From NCBI RefSeq assembly GCF_900580865.1, contig NZ_UTBZ01000130.1:1-64000 (forward strand): a stretch of 64,000 bases of DNA, written 5' to 3'. The notes beneath the pieces were generated by a model. That model made no database searches. It was not told the DNA's origin and worked only from the letters and a program-made list of their open reading frames with translations. The translations under genes and the position numbers were made by a program. Position 1 is the stretch's first letter. Each line of letters opens with the position of its first letter. The stretch is from Pseudomonas viridiflava. Its GTDB lineage: Bacteria; Pseudomonadota; Gammaproteobacteria; Pseudomonadales; Pseudomonadaceae. Below, piece after piece: positions 26,527-35,345 of the stretch.

Positions 26527-26562
26527 TGCACAAAACGGATAGCGATCTGCAGGATTCGGCTA
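26527..26562 (+). promoter_or_regulatory. Tandem BenR operator of the ben-cat operon
   Basis: Two direct repeats match TGCA-N6-GGNTA exactly: TGCACAAAACGGATA (26527-26541) and TGCAGGATTCGGCTA (26548-26562), separated by 6 nt. This is the arrangement of XylS/BenR sites at the Pm and PbenA promoters. A possible -10 (TAATCT, 26584-26589) lies 21 nt downstream of the proximal site. Confidence 0.85.
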
Positions 26563-26625
26563 TTGCCCCGTGCATCGCCTCCCTAATCTGGCCTGGCCTG
26601 AACAATAACAATGGAGGCCCCGGCC

Positions 26626-27981
26626 ATGTCCCTGGGAATCGACTACCTCAATGCCATGCTTGAAGAAGACAAGGAGAAGGGCGCCTACCGCTGCAAGCGG
26701 GAGATGTTCACTGATCCGCGGCTGTTTGAACTGGAAATGGCGCACATCTTCGAAGGCAACTGGATTTACCTTGCCCATGAAAGCCAGATCCCCAACAACA
26801 ACGATTTTCTCACCACCACCATGGGGCGCCAGCCGATCTTCATCGCGCGCAACAAGGACGGTGTGCTCAATGCGTTCCTCAATGCCTGCAGCCATCGCGG
26901 CGCCATGTTGTGCCGGCACAAGTCCGGTAATCGCTCCAGCTACACCTGCCCGTTTCACGGCTGGACGTTCAACAACAGCGGCAAACTGCTCAAGGTCAAA
27001 GACCCGAGTGAGGCCGGTTATCCTGCAGGCTTCAATTGCGAAGGCTCCCATGACCTGACCAAAGTCGCGCGTTTCGAGTCCTATCGCGGCTTTCTGTTCG
27101 GCAGCCTCAATGCTGATGTGAAATCCCTCGCTGAGCACTTGGGTGAATCGGCAAAAATCATCGACATGATCGTCGACCAGTCGCCAGAAGGTCTGGAAGT
27201 ACTGCGCGGTTCCAGCTCCTACATCTACGAAGGCAACTGGAAACTCACCGCCGAAAACGGTGCCGACGGCTACCACGTCAGCTCGGTACACTGGAACTAC
27301 GCCGCCACCCAGAACCAGCGCCAACAGCGCGAAGCGGGTGAAGCGATCAAGACCATGAGCGCCGGCAGTTGGGCGAAGAAGGGCGGCGGTTTCTACTCGT
27401 TCGATCACGGCCATCTGCTGCTCTGGACCCGTTGGGCCAACCCTGAGGACCGTCCGGCCTACGAGCGACGTGACGAACTCGCCCGTGATTTCGGCCAGGC
27501 TCGTGCTGACTGGATGATCGAAAACTCGCGCAATCTGTGCCTGTACCCCAACGTGTACCTGATGGATCAGTTCAGTTCACAGATCCGCATCGCCCGGCCG
27601 ATCTCGGTCGACAAGACCGAAATCACCATTTACTGCATCGCCCCCAAAGGCGAGAGCGCCGAAGCCCGCGCCAAGCGCATTCGTCAGTACGAAGACTTCT
27701 TCAACGTCAGCGGCATGGCCACGCCGGATGACCTGGAAGAGTTCCGCTCGTGCCAGACCGGTTATGGCGCGGGTCGTGGCTGGAACGACATGTCCCGTGG
27801 CGCCACCCACTGGGTCGAAGGTGCCGATGCCGCCGCCGAAGAAATCGACCTCAAACCACTGCTCTCCGGCATGCGCACTGAGGACGAAGGCCTGTTTGTA
27901 CTGCAACACAAGTACTGGCAGGAAACCATGCTCAAAGCCGCTGCCAGCGAACCACAACTGATCCCTGTGGAGGCCGTGTGA
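26626..27981 (+). CDS. benA: Benzoate 1,2-dioxygenase large (alpha) subunit
   Basis: This 451-residue Rieske oxygenase alpha subunit, with BenB, converts benzoate to 1,2-dihydroxycyclohexa-3,5-diene-1-carboxylate. The Rieske [2Fe-2S] ligands are C88, H90, C108 and H111 (ACSHRG; TCPFHGW). The mononuclear iron site shows H217 and H222, with the bridging D214, in ENGADGYHVSSVHW. The first in-frame ATG (26611) is passed over because GGAGG at 26613-26617 is the SD for the ATG at 26626. Its stop codon overlaps the start of benB. Confidence 0.96.
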   Translation: MSLGIDYLNAMLEEDKEKGAYRCKREMFTDPRLFELEMAHIFEGNWIYLAHESQIPNNNDFLTTTMGRQPIFIARNKDGVLNAFLNACSHRGAMLCRHKSGNRSSYTCPFHGWTFNNSGKLLKVKDPSEAGYPAGFNCEGSHDLTKVARFESYRGFLFGSLNADVKSLAEHLGESAKIIDMIVDQSPEGLEVLRGSSSYIYEGNWKLTAENGADGYHVSSVHWNYAATQNQRQQREAGEAIKTMSAGSWAKKGGGFYSFDHGHLLLWTRWANPEDRPAYERRDELARDFGQARADWMIENSRNLCLYPNVYLMDQFSSQIRIARPISVDKTEITIYCIAPKGESAEARAKRIRQYEDFFNVSGMATPDDLEEFRSCQTGYGAGRGWNDMSRGATHWVEGADAAAEEIDLKPLLSGMRTEDEGLFVLQHKYWQETMLKAAASEPQLIPVEAV

Positions 27982-28469
27982 TGAGCAACCTCTACGACAG
28001 CGTGCGCGATTTTCTCTTCCGCGAAGCGCGCTATCTCGATGACGGTCACTGGGATCAATGGCTGGAACTGTACGCCGCCGATGCGACCTTCTGGATGCCG
28101 GCCTGGGACGACAACGACACCCTCACCGAAGACCCGCAAAGCGAAATCTCGCTGATCTGGTACGGCAACCGTGGCGGCCTCGAAGACCGCATCTTCCGGA
28201 TCAAGACCGAGCGCTCCAGCGCGACCATTCCCGACACCCGCACTTCGCACAACCTGAGCAACATCGAAATCGTCGAGCAGAGCGAAGGGCAGTGCCAGGT
28301 GCGCTTCAACTGGCACACCCTGAGCTTTCGCTACCAGGTCACCGACAGCTACTTCGGCAGCAGTTTCTACACCCTCGATCTGCGTGGCGAACAGCCGCTG
28401 ATCAAGGCCAAGAAAGTCGTGCTGAAAAACGATTACGTCCGTCAGGTCATCGACATCTACCACATCTAG
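27981..28469 (+). CDS. benB: Benzoate 1,2-dioxygenase small (beta) subunit
   Basis: This 162-residue protein has the SnoaL/NTF2-like fold of ring-hydroxylating dioxygenase beta subunits, shown by FLFREARYLDDGHWDQWLELY and TRTSHNLSNIEI. It is structural and completes the alpha3beta3 oxygenase. Its ATG overlaps the benA stop (TGATG at 27979-27983), so translation is coupled and subunit amounts matched. The preceding in-frame GTG (27978) is less likely. Confidence 0.95.
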   Translation: MSNLYDSVRDFLFREARYLDDGHWDQWLELYAADATFWMPAWDDNDTLTEDPQSEISLIWYGNRGGLEDRIFRIKTERSSATIPDTRTSHNLSNIEIVEQSEGQCQVRFNWHTLSFRYQVTDSYFGSSFYTLDLRGEQPLIKAKKVVLKNDYVRQVIDIYHI

Positions 28470-28489
28470 TCGACACGGCGAGGTGCACC

Positions 28490-29503
28490 ATGAATTTCCA
28501 GATCGCGCTTAATTTTGAAGACGGCGTCACCCGATTCATCGTGGCTGGCGGCCATGAAACCGTCGCCGATGCGGCGTATCGCCAAGGCATCAACATCCCG
28601 CTGGACTGCCGGGACGGCGCCTGCGGCACCTGCAAATGTTTCGCCGAAGCCGGGCGTTACGACATGGGCGACAACTTTATCGAAGACGCCTTGAGTGCCG
28701 ATGAACTCGCGCAAGGTTACGTGCTGACCTGCCAAATGCGCGCTGAAAGCGATTGCGTCGTGCGAGTGCCGGCCGGCTCGCAGGTGTGCAAGACCGAACA
28801 GGTGAACTTCCACGCGTCGATCAGCGCTGTCCGGCAGTTGTCCGAGAGCACCATCGCCTTGTCGATCAAGGGCGAGGCGCTGAGCAAACTGGCGTTTCTG
28901 CCGGGCCAGTACGTCAATCTGCAAGTGCCCGGCAGCGAGCAGACCCGCGCCTATTCCTTCAGCTCGTTGCAGAAAAACGGTGAGGTCAGTTTCCTGATCC
29001 GCAACGTGCCTGGCGGCTTGATGAGCAGCTTCCTCACCGGGTTGGCCAAGGCCGGCGACAGCATGAACCTGGCGGGGCCTTTAGGCAGCTTCTACCTACG
29101 CGAGATCAAGCGGCCGCTGCTGTTGTTGGCGGGCGGCACCGGCCTGGCACCGTTCACTGCGATGCTGGAAAAGATCGCCGAGCAGGGCAGCGATCATCCC
29201 GTGCATTTGATCTACGGCGTGACCAACGATTTCGATCTGGTCGAACTCGATCGTCTCGAAGCCTTCGCCGCCCGCATTCCCAATTTCAGTTTCGGCGCCT
29301 GCGTGGCCAACCCGCTGAGTGCGCATCCACTCAAGGGCTACGTCACCCAGCACATCGAGCCGCGCCACCTCAACGAAGGCGATGTCGACGTGTACCTGTG
29401 CGGCCCGCCGCCGATGGTCGAAGCGGTCAGCCAATACATCCGCGAGCAGGGCATCACCCCCGCGAATTTCTACTACGAAAAATTTGCCGCTGCGGCTGCC
29501 TGA
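28490..29503 (+). CDS. benC: Benzoate dioxygenase electron-transfer reductase
   Basis: This 337-residue reductase passes electrons from NADH to BenAB. An N-terminal plant-type [2Fe-2S] ferredoxin domain has cysteines C40, C45, C48 and C81 (DCRDGACGTCKC, then LTCQM). The FAD domain has RAYSFSS, the NAD domain GGTGLAPF and CGPPPM, and the protein ends with YYEKF. The reading frame runs on upstream through benB without a stop, but the ATG at 28490 with AGGTG before it gives the right N-terminus. It starts 20 nt after the benB stop. Confidence 0.95.
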   Translation: MNFQIALNFEDGVTRFIVAGGHETVADAAYRQGINIPLDCRDGACGTCKCFAEAGRYDMGDNFIEDALSADELAQGYVLTCQMRAESDCVVRVPAGSQVCKTEQVNFHASISAVRQLSESTIALSIKGEALSKLAFLPGQYVNLQVPGSEQTRAYSFSSLQKNGEVSFLIRNVPGGLMSSFLTGLAKAGDSMNLAGPLGSFYLREIKRPLLLLAGGTGLAPFTAMLEKIAEQGSDHPVHLIYGVTNDFDLVELDRLEAFAARIPNFSFGACVANPLSAHPLKGYVTQHIEPRHLNEGDVDVYLCGPPPMVEAVSQYIREQGITPANFYYEKFAAAAA

Positions 29504-29524
29504 AACCCTTCTTTCGAGGTTGTC

Positions 29525-30286
29525 ATGAACAACAGATTCTCCAACAAGGTCGCACTGGTCACCGGCGCGGCGCAGGGTATCGGCCGCCGTGTGTGCGAAC
29601 GCCTGCTGAACGAAGGTGCGCAAGTCGTCGCCGTGGATCGCTCTGAACTGGTTCACGAACTGCAAGGCGAGGGCGTTCTCGCGCTCACCGCCGACCTTGA
29701 GCAATACGCCGATTGCGCGCGGGTCATGGCCGAAGCCATCAACACCTTCGGCCGTCTCGACATCTTGATCAACAACGTCGGCGGCACGATCTGGGCCAAG
29801 CCGTTCGAGCACTACGAAGTCGAACAGATTGAAGCCGAAGTACGCCGTTCGCTGTTCCCGACGCTGTGGTGCTGCCACGCAGCGCTGCCGTACATGCTCA
29901 AGCAAGGGCGCGGCGCCATCGTCAACGTTTCATCGATTGCTACCCGCAGCGTCAATCGCGTGCCGTACGGCGCGGCCAAGGGTGGCATCAATGCCCTGAC
30001 TGCGTGCCTGGCGTTCGAGAACGCCGAGCGCGGTATTCGCGTCAATGCCACTGCGCCGGGTGGCACTGAAGCACCGCCCCGGCGCATCCCGCGCAATGCC
30101 ACCGAACCGTCGGCGCAGGAGCAGGCCTGGTATCAGGAAATCGTCGCGCAAACCCTCGACAGCAGCCTGATGAAGCGCTACGGCAGCCTCGACGAACAGG
30201 TCGGCGCGATCCTTTTTCTCGCCTCCGACGACGCCTCGTACATCACCGGCGTGACCTTGCCGGTTGGTGGCGGCGACCTCGGTTGA
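29525..30286 (+). CDS. benD: 1,6-dihydroxycyclohexa-2,4-diene-1-carboxylate dehydrogenase
   Basis: This 253-residue SDR oxidises and decarboxylates the benzoate cis-diol to catechol using NAD. The cofactor motif is TGAAQGIGRR, with NNVGG, the catalytic serine in VNVSSIATRS and the Tyr-Lys pair in VPYGAAKGG. The TAPGGTEAPPRRIPRN segment is typical of BenD/XylL. It starts 21 nt after benC, with GAGG upstream. Its presence marks the operon as benzoate rather than anthranilate degradation, since the anthranilate product is converted spontaneously. Confidence 0.95.
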   Translation: MNNRFSNKVALVTGAAQGIGRRVCERLLNEGAQVVAVDRSELVHELQGEGVLALTADLEQYADCARVMAEAINTFGRLDILINNVGGTIWAKPFEHYEVEQIEAEVRRSLFPTLWCCHAALPYMLKQGRGAIVNVSSIATRSVNRVPYGAAKGGINALTACLAFENAERGIRVNATAPGGTEAPPRRIPRNATEPSAQEQAWYQEIVAQTLDSSLMKRYGSLDEQVGAILFLASDDASYITGVTLPVGGGDLG

Positions 30287-30308
30287 GCACTTTTCAAGGG
30301 ACACAGAC

Positions 30309-31430
30309 ATGCAGCGAATTCTGATTGAAAACCTGACGACGATCATCGTTGATCTGCCGACCATTCGCCCGCACAAACTGGCGATGCACACGATGCAAAA
30401 ACAGACCCTGGTGATTTTGCGTCTGCGTTGCAGCGACGGCATCGAAGGCATCGGTGAAGCCACCACCATCGGCGGCCTCGCCTACGGCTACGAAAGCCCG
30501 GAAAGCATCAAAGCCAATATCGACGCGCATCTGGCCCCGGCGTTGGTGGGCATGGACGCCAGCAACATCAACGCGGCGATGCAGCGTCTCGACAAGATCG
30601 CCAAGGGCAATACCTTCGCCAAGTCCGGCATCGAAAGCGCATTGCTTGACGCTCAAGGCAAGCGCCTCGGTCTGCCAGTCAGCGAGCTGCTCGGCGGCCG
30701 TGTGCGCGACAGCCTCGAAGTGGCCTGGACCTTGGCGAGCGGCGACACCGCCCGCGACATCGCCGAAGCCGAGCAGATGCTCGAAGTGCGCCGCCATCGC
30801 ATCTTCAAATTGAAGATCGGTGCCAACCCGCTGGAGCAGGATCTCAAGCACGTGGTGGCGATCAAAAAAGCCCTGGGTGAGCGCGCCAGTGTGCGGGTCG
30901 ACGTCAACCAGTATTGGGACGAATCCCAGGCGATTCGTGGCTGTCAGGTGCTCGGTGACAACGGTATCGACCTGATTGAACAGCCGATTTCGCGGATCAA
31001 CCGCTCCGGGCAGATTCGCCTGAACCAGCGCAGCCCGGCGCCGATCATGGCCGATGAATCGATCGAAAGTGTCGAGGATGCTTTCAGTCTTGCTGCTGAC
31101 GGCGCCGCCAGTGTATTCGCCCTGAAAATCGCCAAGAACGGCGGCCCGCGCGCCGTATTGCGCACCGCACAAATCGCCGAGGCCGCCGGCGTCGCGCTGT
31201 ACGGCGGCACCATGCTTGAAGGCTCCATCGGCACGCTGGCCTCGGCGCACGCCTTCCTCACGCTCAAGCAGCTGACCTGGGACACCGAATTGTTCGGCCC
31301 GCTGCTGCTGACCGAAGACATCGTCAGCGAAACGCCGCAGTACCGCGATTTCCACCTGCACATCCCGCGATCTCCAGGCCTTGGCCTGGTTCTGGATGAA
31401 GAGCGTTTGGCGCGTTTTCGCCGCCACTGA
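30309..31430 (+). CDS. catB: Muconate cycloisomerase
   Basis: This 373-residue enolase-superfamily enzyme converts cis,cis-muconate to muconolactone. The Lys-x-Lys base motif is FKLKIGANP, the metal ligands lie in VDVNQYWDE, LIEQP and MADESI, and the second base lysine in FALKIAKNGG. The frame is open upstream to 30264, but the ATG at 30309 is the family start and has CAAGGGA before it. It follows benD by only 22 nt, so the catechol branch is joined to the ben operon without a CatR gene in this window. Confidence 0.96.
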   Translation: MQRILIENLTTIIVDLPTIRPHKLAMHTMQKQTLVILRLRCSDGIEGIGEATTIGGLAYGYESPESIKANIDAHLAPALVGMDASNINAAMQRLDKIAKGNTFAKSGIESALLDAQGKRLGLPVSELLGGRVRDSLEVAWTLASGDTARDIAEAEQMLEVRRHRIFKLKIGANPLEQDLKHVVAIKKALGERASVRVDVNQYWDESQAIRGCQVLGDNGIDLIEQPISRINRSGQIRLNQRSPAPIMADESIESVEDAFSLAADGAASVFALKIAKNGGPRAVLRTAQIAEAAGVALYGGTMLEGSIGTLASAHAFLTLKQLTWDTELFGPLLLTEDIVSETPQYRDFHLHIPRSPGLGLVLDEERLARFRRH

Positions 31431-31445
31431 ATCAGGAGAGTCACC

Positions 31446-31736
31446 ATGTTGTTCCACGTAAAAATGACTGTGAAATTGCCCGTCGATATGGACCCGTCGC
31501 TGGCCACCCGGCTCAAGGCTGACGAGAAGGAACTGGCGCAACGCCTGCAACGCGAAGGCGTCTGGCGACACCTGTGGCGCATCGCCGGGCATTACGCCAA
31601 TTACAGCGTGTTCGATGTCCCGAGCGTTGAGGCGCTGCACGACACGTTGATGCGCTTGCCGCTGTTCCCCTACATGGACATCGAGGTTGACGGCCTGTGC
31701 CGGCATCCGTCGTCAATCCATTCCGACGATCGCTAA
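31446..31736 (+). CDS. catC: Muconolactone delta-isomerase
   Basis: This 96-residue enzyme isomerises muconolactone to 3-oxoadipate enol-lactone. It has the CatC pattern MLFHVKMTVKLP at the N-terminus, WRIAGHYANYSVFDV in the middle and PLFPYMDIEVDGLCRHPS at the end, and the family's usual length. CAGGAG lies upstream, and it starts 15 nt after catB. A REP pair separates it from catA. Confidence 0.96.
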   Translation: MLFHVKMTVKLPVDMDPSLATRLKADEKELAQRLQREGVWRHLWRIAGHYANYSVFDVPSVEALHDTLMRLPLFPYMDIEVDGLCRHPSSIHSDDR

Positions 31737-31760
31737 TTCTGAGCTCGCCGCATTTCCCTT

Positions 31761-31848
31761 GTGGGAGCGAGCTTGCTCGCGAAAGCGGTGAGCCAGTCAC
31801 CATAAATGCTGAATGACACAACGCATTCGCGAGCAAGCTCGCTCCCAC
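31761..31848. repeat. REP pair between catC and catA
   Basis: Inverted 23-bp arms at 31761-31783 (GTGGGAGCGAGCTTGCTCGC...) and 31826-31848 form a REP doublet with a 42-nt centre. The hairpin could stabilise or attenuate the message between catC and catA. The same family occurs at 40497 and 41342. Confidence 0.9.
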
Positions 31849-31911
31849 AGGGGAAGTGCGCTGAGTAAGAGAACTGCGTCGACACAACAACAACAAGATG
31901 AGGTAACCACC

Positions 31912-32829
31912 ATGACCGTGAAAATTGCCCACACCGCCGAGCTGCAAACCTTCTTCAGAGAAGCCGCCGGTTTTGCCAACGACGACGGTAACTCCCGGCT
32001 GAAAACCATCGTCCTGCGCATCTTGCAGGACAGCGCCAAGATCATCGAAGACCTCGAAATCAGCGATGACGAGTTCTGGAAAGCGGTCGACTATCTCAAC
32101 CGATTGGGCGCTCGCTCAGAAGCAGGTTTATTGGTTGCGGGTCTCGGTCTCGAACATTTCCTCGATCTGCTTCAGGACGCAAAGGACGCACAGATCGGCT
32201 TGACCGGCGGCACGCCGCGCACCATCGAAGGCCCGCTGTACGTGGCCGGCGCGCCCCTGTGTGAAGGCGAGTGCCGTATGGATGACGGCAGCGAGGAGGG
32301 TGTCGCCACGGTTATGCTTCTTGAAGGTCAGGTGTTCGATCTGCATGGCCAGCCCTTGGCCGGTGCCACGGTTGATCTGTGGCATGCCAACACCAAGGGC
32401 ACCTACTCGTTTTTCGACTCGAGCCAGTCCGAATACAACCTGCGTCGACGCATCATCACCGACGCCGAAGGCCGCTACCGCGCTCGCAGTATCGTGCCCT
32501 CCGGTTATGGCTGCGACCCGCAAGGGCCGACCCAGGAATGCCTGAACCAGCTCGGCCGTCATGGCCAGCGTCCGGCCCATGTGCACTTCTTCATCAGCGC
32601 AGCGGGGCATCGGCACCTGACGACGCAGATCAATCTGTCGGATGATCAATATTTGTGGGATGACTTCGCTTATGCGACCCGTGAAGGGTTGGTCGGGGAG
32701 GTGGTGTTCCGTGAAGATGCGGTGTCAAGGCGCTATGCCGAGCTGAAGTTCGACTTTCAGTTGCAACCGGCGCCGGATACCAGTGCTGAACAACGCAGCC
32801 AACGGCCGCGTGCGTTGCAAGACGCTTGA
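31912..32829 (+). CDS. catA: Catechol 1,2-dioxygenase
   Basis: This 305-residue intradiol dioxygenase cleaves catechol to cis,cis-muconate. The non-haem Fe(III) ligands are Y165 (TKGTYSFF), Y199 (PSGYGCDP), H223 and H225 (PAHVHFFI). The N-terminal helical dimerisation domain is present (1-100). The ATG at 31912 has GAGGT about 9 nt upstream and is preferred over the longer frame from 31813, which runs through the REP pair. It is the last gene of the ben-cat operon and is followed by a REP array. Confidence 0.96.
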   Translation: MTVKIAHTAELQTFFREAAGFANDDGNSRLKTIVLRILQDSAKIIEDLEISDDEFWKAVDYLNRLGARSEAGLLVAGLGLEHFLDLLQDAKDAQIGLTGGTPRTIEGPLYVAGAPLCEGECRMDDGSEEGVATVMLLEGQVFDLHGQPLAGATVDLWHANTKGTYSFFDSSQSEYNLRRRIITDAEGRYRARSIVPSGYGCDPQGPTQECLNQLGRHGQRPAHVHFFISAAGHRHLTTQINLSDDQYLWDDFAYATREGLVGEVVFREDAVSRRYAELKFDFQLQPAPDTSAEQRSQRPRALQDA

Positions 32830-32844
32830 TACCGCGTCGACTGG

Positions 32845-33290
32845 TTCCCTCACCCTAGCCCTCTCCCAGAGGGAGAGGGGACTGACCGAGGTGGACTTGA
32901 GCGCTACGCCGACCTGAACGTTTTGTACCGAATCCAACCCGGTTTTTCAGGTCGACGTATAACGCAAGACAACGCGGTCGGCTCCCTCTCCCTCGGGAGA
33001 GGGCTGGGATGAGGGGGCTGACCGAGGTGATCTTGAGCGCTACGTCGACCTGAACGTTTTGTACCGAATCCAACCCGGTTTTTCAGGTCGACGTATAACG
33101 CAAGAAAACGCGGTCGGCTCCCTCTCCCTCTGGGAGAGGGCTGGGGTGAGGGGACTGACCGAGGTGGTTTTTAGTTCTACGCCGACCTGAACGATATCTG
33201 CCGAATCCAACCCGGTTTTTCAGGTCGACGTATAACGCAAGACAACGCGGTCGGCTCCCTCTCCCTCGGGAGAGGGCTGGGGTGAGGGGA
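32845..33290. repeat. Nested REP array: three tandem units of about 136 bp
   Basis: The region starts with an inverted REP (CCCTCACCCTAGCCCTCTCCC), followed by three units with a 136-137 bp period (CTGACCGAG begins at 32882, 33018 and 33155). Each unit ends with the opposite REP (CCCTCTCCC...GGGAGAGGGCTGGG). Inside each unit a second inverted repeat, GTCGACCTGAA.../...TTCAGGTCGAC, flanks CCGAATCCAACCCGG. No coding frame is evident. The remaining bases to 33461 hold only the promoter region of the next gene. Confidence 0.88.
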
Positions 33291-33461
33291 AATCGGGCCT
33301 AAGGTAATGCGAAAAAGATATTGGATACGTATTTTTAAGATCGTTTAGTTTTGTCACAACGACGAATCAAAACGCATCAAACCGATAGACCCCGATTGCC
33401 ATGACGGCACACGCTGAATCGATCACAGGTTTTTCAGGTTTGATTCACACGGGAGTGAATC

Positions 33462-34508
33462 ATGCCGCATACCCTCGATATCACCGCATTACCGACGCTG
33501 GACCTGTCCCAGTTCGAAGGCACGGCGCAGCAGCGTTACGAATTTCTTGAAAACCTGCGCCACGCCGCCCGCGACGTCGGCTTCTTCTACCTGACCGGTC
33601 ACGGCATCGACAGCGCTTTGCTCAAGCAGGTACAGGAACACGCTCGCCAATTCTTCGCCTTGCCCGACAACGAGAAATCCGCCGTCGGCATGATCAACTC
33701 ACCGCACTTTCGCGGTTACAACCGGGCCGCCTCGGAAATCACCCGTGGCCAGCCCGATCTGCGTGAACAGTTCGATCTGGGCGCCGAGCGTGAGGCGTTG
33801 CCATTAGACGCGGACAGCCCGTTCTGGGCGAGGCTGCAAGGCCCCAACCAATGGCCGGCGGCGTTGCCTGAACTGAAACCTTTGCTGCTGAAATGGCAGG
33901 ACGCGATGACGAGGATGTCGTTACGTCTGCTGCGCGCGTTCGCTCAGGCACTCTCGCTGCGCGCCGACGCGTTTGATCAACTCTACGGCGACAAACCCAA
34001 CGAACACGTCAAACTGATGCGCTATCCCGGTCAATCCAGCGAGTCGAGCCATCAAGGCGTCGGCGCACACAAGGATTCCGGGTTCCTCAGCTTCCTGCTG
34101 CAAGACCAACAGGCCGGTTTGCAAGTCGAAATCGAAGAGGGCCGCTGGATCGACGCGTTGCCGCGTGAAAACACCCTGGTGGTGAACATCGGCGAACTGC
34201 TCGAACTGGCCAGCAACGGTTATCTGCGGGCCACGGTGCATCGCGTGGTTTCACCTCCGGCGGGTAGCGAACGCCTGTCTGTCGCGTTCTTCCTTGGCGC
34301 GCAACTCGACGCTGTGGTGCCGCTGTATCCGCTGCCCACTGCGCTATTGCGCGAGGCGCGCGGGCCGGCCAGTGATCCGCTCAACCCGCTGTTTCGCGAT
34401 GTCGGCTGGAACTACCTCAAGGGTCGTCTGCGCTCGCATCCGGATGTCGCGCAGCGCTTCTACGCCGATGCGCTGCTGCCGCCACCGCCGGTTCGTCAAT
34501 CCGCCTGA
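33462..34508 (+). CDS. 2-oxoglutarate/Fe(II)-dependent oxygenase (isopenicillin N synthase family)
   Basis: This 348-residue protein has the DIOX_N region (DVGFFYLTGHGI) and a 2OG-Fe(II) oxygenase core. The iron ligands are H203 and D205 (GAHKDSGF) and H260 (ATVHRV), and R271/S273 (ERLSVAFF) would bind 2-oxoglutarate. The substrate is unknown. It starts 27 nt before the ABC importer operon on the same strand and may process an imported sulfur or amino compound; this is inference. GGGAG at about 7 nt supports the ATG at 33462. Confidence 0.9.
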   Translation: MPHTLDITALPTLDLSQFEGTAQQRYEFLENLRHAARDVGFFYLTGHGIDSALLKQVQEHARQFFALPDNEKSAVGMINSPHFRGYNRAASEITRGQPDLREQFDLGAEREALPLDADSPFWARLQGPNQWPAALPELKPLLLKWQDAMTRMSLRLLRAFAQALSLRADAFDQLYGDKPNEHVKLMRYPGQSSESSHQGVGAHKDSGFLSFLLQDQQAGLQVEIEEGRWIDALPRENTLVVNIGELLELASNGYLRATVHRVVSPPAGSERLSVAFFLGAQLDAVVPLYPLPTALLREARGPASDPLNPLFRDVGWNYLKGRLRSHPDVAQRFYADALLPPPPVRQSA

Positions 34509-34535
34509 CTCATCACTCGCTCAAGGACTCCGCAC

Positions 34536-35345
34536 ATGATCAAGAAAGCAGGTTTGACCCTGGCCGTGCTCGGCGCGCTGGTGACGTCGTTCGGTGCGCA
34601 GGCGCTGGAGCCGCTGCGTGTGGCTGCCGACCCGGTGCCCCACGCGCAGATTCTGGCGTACATCCAGAAAATCGATCCGCAACTCAATCTCAAAGTCATC
34701 GAGATCCCCAACGGCGTGAACTCCAACGAACTGTTGGTGCACGGTGACGTCGACGCCAATTACTTCCAGCACTTGCCGTATCTGAAATCCCAGGAAAAGG
34801 CCCTCGGCGAGAAGCTCGCGGTGGCGGCTACGGTGCATATCGAACCCTTGGGCATTTACTCGCACCGGCACAAAAGCTTCGCCGACGTGCCGGTAAAAGG
34901 CACCATCGCCGTGCCCAACAACGTCACCAACCTGAGCCGCGCGCTGTACCTGTTGCAGGACAACGGTCTGATCAAACTCAAACCTGGCTTCAACGACCCG
35001 GCGGCCGATCAGGCAACACCCAAGGACATCGCCGAGAACCCGAAACAGCTGAAAATTCTCGAGATCGAATCGCCGCAGATTCCGCGCTCGCTGGACGACG
35101 TCGACCTGGCCGTGATCAACGGCAACTACGCGCTCGACGCAGGCCTGGTGCCGGCCAAGGATGCCTTGGGCCTGGAGAAAGCCGAGCACAATCCTTACGC
35201 CAATATTCTGGTGACCACGCCGAAGCTCGAACACGACCCGCGTATCGCGCAACTGGCCAAGGACCTGACGTCGCCAGAGGTCGCCAGGTACATCACCGAA
35301 AACTTCGCCGGCTCGGTAATTCCGGTGGCGGGCGCCAAGCCATGA
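34536..35345 (+). CDS. MetQ/NlpA-family ABC substrate-binding protein
   Basis: This 269-residue protein has a signal peptide of about 24 residues (ending FGAQA), apparently without a lipobox cysteine, so it should be a soluble periplasmic protein. The body has the NlpA/MetQ pattern: PVPHAQIL, EIPNGVNSNELL, VDANYFQHLPYL, GIYSHRHKS, AVPNNVTN and DLAVINGNYAL. Family members bind methionine or related compounds. Its stop overlaps the start of the ATPase gene (ATGA at 35342-35345), so they are coupled. Confidence 0.9.
   Translation: MIKKAGLTLAVLGALVTSFGAQALEPLRVAADPVPHAQILAYIQKIDPQLNLKVIEIPNGVNSNELLVHGDVDANYFQHLPYLKSQEKALGEKLAVAATVHIEPLGIYSHRHKSFADVPVKGTIAVPNNVTNLSRALYLLQDNGLIKLKPGFNDPAADQATPKDIAENPKQLKILEIESPQIPRSLDDVDLAVINGNYALDAGLVPAKDALGLEKAEHNPYANILVTTPKLEHDPRIAQLAKDLTSPEVARYITENFAGSVIPVAGAKP

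Noticed and set aside
25517..28469. Anthranilate dioxygenase (antABC with AntR)
   Set aside because: A benD dehydrogenase follows and is not needed for anthranilate; subunit features and BenR sites fit benzoate.
28058..28489. Longer version of benC running through benB
   Set aside because: The frame is open but these codons belong to benB in another frame; benC has a proper SD and N-terminus at 28490.
30294..31706. Long minus-strand frame opposite catB
   Set aside because: It is the mirror of GC-rich catB/catC codons and has no SD, family motif or independent signal.
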